From: Bacteroidales bacterium
GTDB lineage: Bacteria > Bacteroidota > Bacteroidia > Bacteroidales > UBA932
Direction of reading: 5' to 3'
Length of the DNA stretch: 64,000 nucleotides
Assembly (NCBI GenBank): GCA_017465225.1
Contig: JAFTWQ010000034.1
Location: 16,465-80,464, forward strand
The position numbers and the translations under genes are program-made. The notes under the pieces were generated by a model. It saw only the letters and a program-made list of their open reading frames with translations, had not been told where the DNA came from and ran no database searches. How positions within the stretch are numbered: position 1 is the stretch's first letter; every line of letters begins with the position of its first letter. Positions 63,885 through 64,000 of this stretch are shown in pieces.

Positions 63885-63920
63885 AAAACGCATTCATTTT
63901 GAGTGCGTTTTTCTTTTTAT
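63885..63920 (+). terminator. Terminator-like hairpin in a divergent gap
   Basis: AAAACGCATTCA (63885-63896) pairs with TGAGTGCGTTTT (63900-63911) with one G-U pair and a three-base loop, followed by TCTTTTT. It is oriented for plus-strand transcription yet has no plus-strand gene upstream, and stands 27 nt before the next ATG. Confidence 0.55.
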
Positions 63921-63946
63921 CTGATATTTATACAGAAACGATTATA

Positions 63947-64000
63947 ATGTCAGATATAAATAATAAAAATCGCCTTCGTAAGAAATCCGCACCATCTTAT
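63947..64000 (+). CDS. Start of an unidentified gene (truncated by window end)
   Basis: ATG 63947 opens a frame of 18 codons to the window end (MSDINNKNRLRKKSAPSY). The basic N-terminus is too short to identify. A terminator-like hairpin lies just upstream. Confidence 0.4.
   Translation, partial: MSDINNKNRLRKKSAPSY

Overview
The window is chromosomal DNA from a member of the Bacteroidales (Bacteroidota). The evidence is two SusC/SusD pairs, a hybrid two-component regulator, lipoproteins with Bacteroidota-type signal peptides, and promoters of the family's own form (TTTG, 19 bp, TAnnTTTG), clearest before rplS (60552-60582) and the toxin-antitoxin operon (10939-10969). Genus cannot be fixed from the sequence. 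No rRNA, CRISPR array, intact insertion sequence or phage is visible; one tRNA-Arg(ACG) is present.

Layout. (1) 1-3706, housekeeping: the 3' end of a family 2 glycosyltransferase, trkA and an Uup-like ABC-F ATPase, the last two separated by a long inverted repeat. (2) 3795-17536, a visibly AT-rich accessory stretch: a YhcG-type nuclease, two WG-repeat proteins, DUF2971, lipoprotein and membrane orphans, a WYL-like protein, a phd/parE-type toxin-antitoxin pair beside a truncated J-domain gene and a HAD remnant, unknown proteins, and a von Willebrand A protein. It holds several decayed genes and palindromic intergenic elements. (3) 17667-33265, a tightly packed seven-gene minus-strand operon: GlpT-like transporter, calcineurin-like phosphoesterase, SusC, SusD, BACON-domain surface lipoprotein, secreted metallo-beta-lactamase-fold hydrolase, and a phosphoesterase-glycerophosphodiesterase fusion. 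Together these look like a dedicated uptake system for a glycerophosphate-containing polymer or headgroup: outer-membrane capture, periplasmic or surface cleavage to glycerol-3-phosphate, and import by GlpT. (4) 33399-36077, a LacI-type regulator divergent from an ExuT-like hexuronate transporter. (5) 36108-58443, a polysaccharide utilization locus: HTCS regulator divergent from a DUF5107/TPR protein, SusC, SusD, two tandem beta-helix paralogues, a GH43-like/GH50-like fusion and a GH2 beta-galactosidase, suggesting a galactose-rich glycan. (6) 58624-61154, housekeeping: a small ORF, grpE, dnaJ, rplS with a structured leader, tRNA-Arg. (7) 61183-61942, a non-coding array of hairpins including 3.25 copies of an exact 144-bp tandem repeat. 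(8) 61951-64000, an ECF sigma factor with a co-transcribed membrane/beta-barrel protein, and the first codons of one more gene.

The strongest candidates for something undescribed are the glycerophosphate operon (region 3), the hairpin/144-bp repeat array (region 7) and the AT-rich island of orphan genes (region 2). All functions are read from motifs and context; no database search was run.
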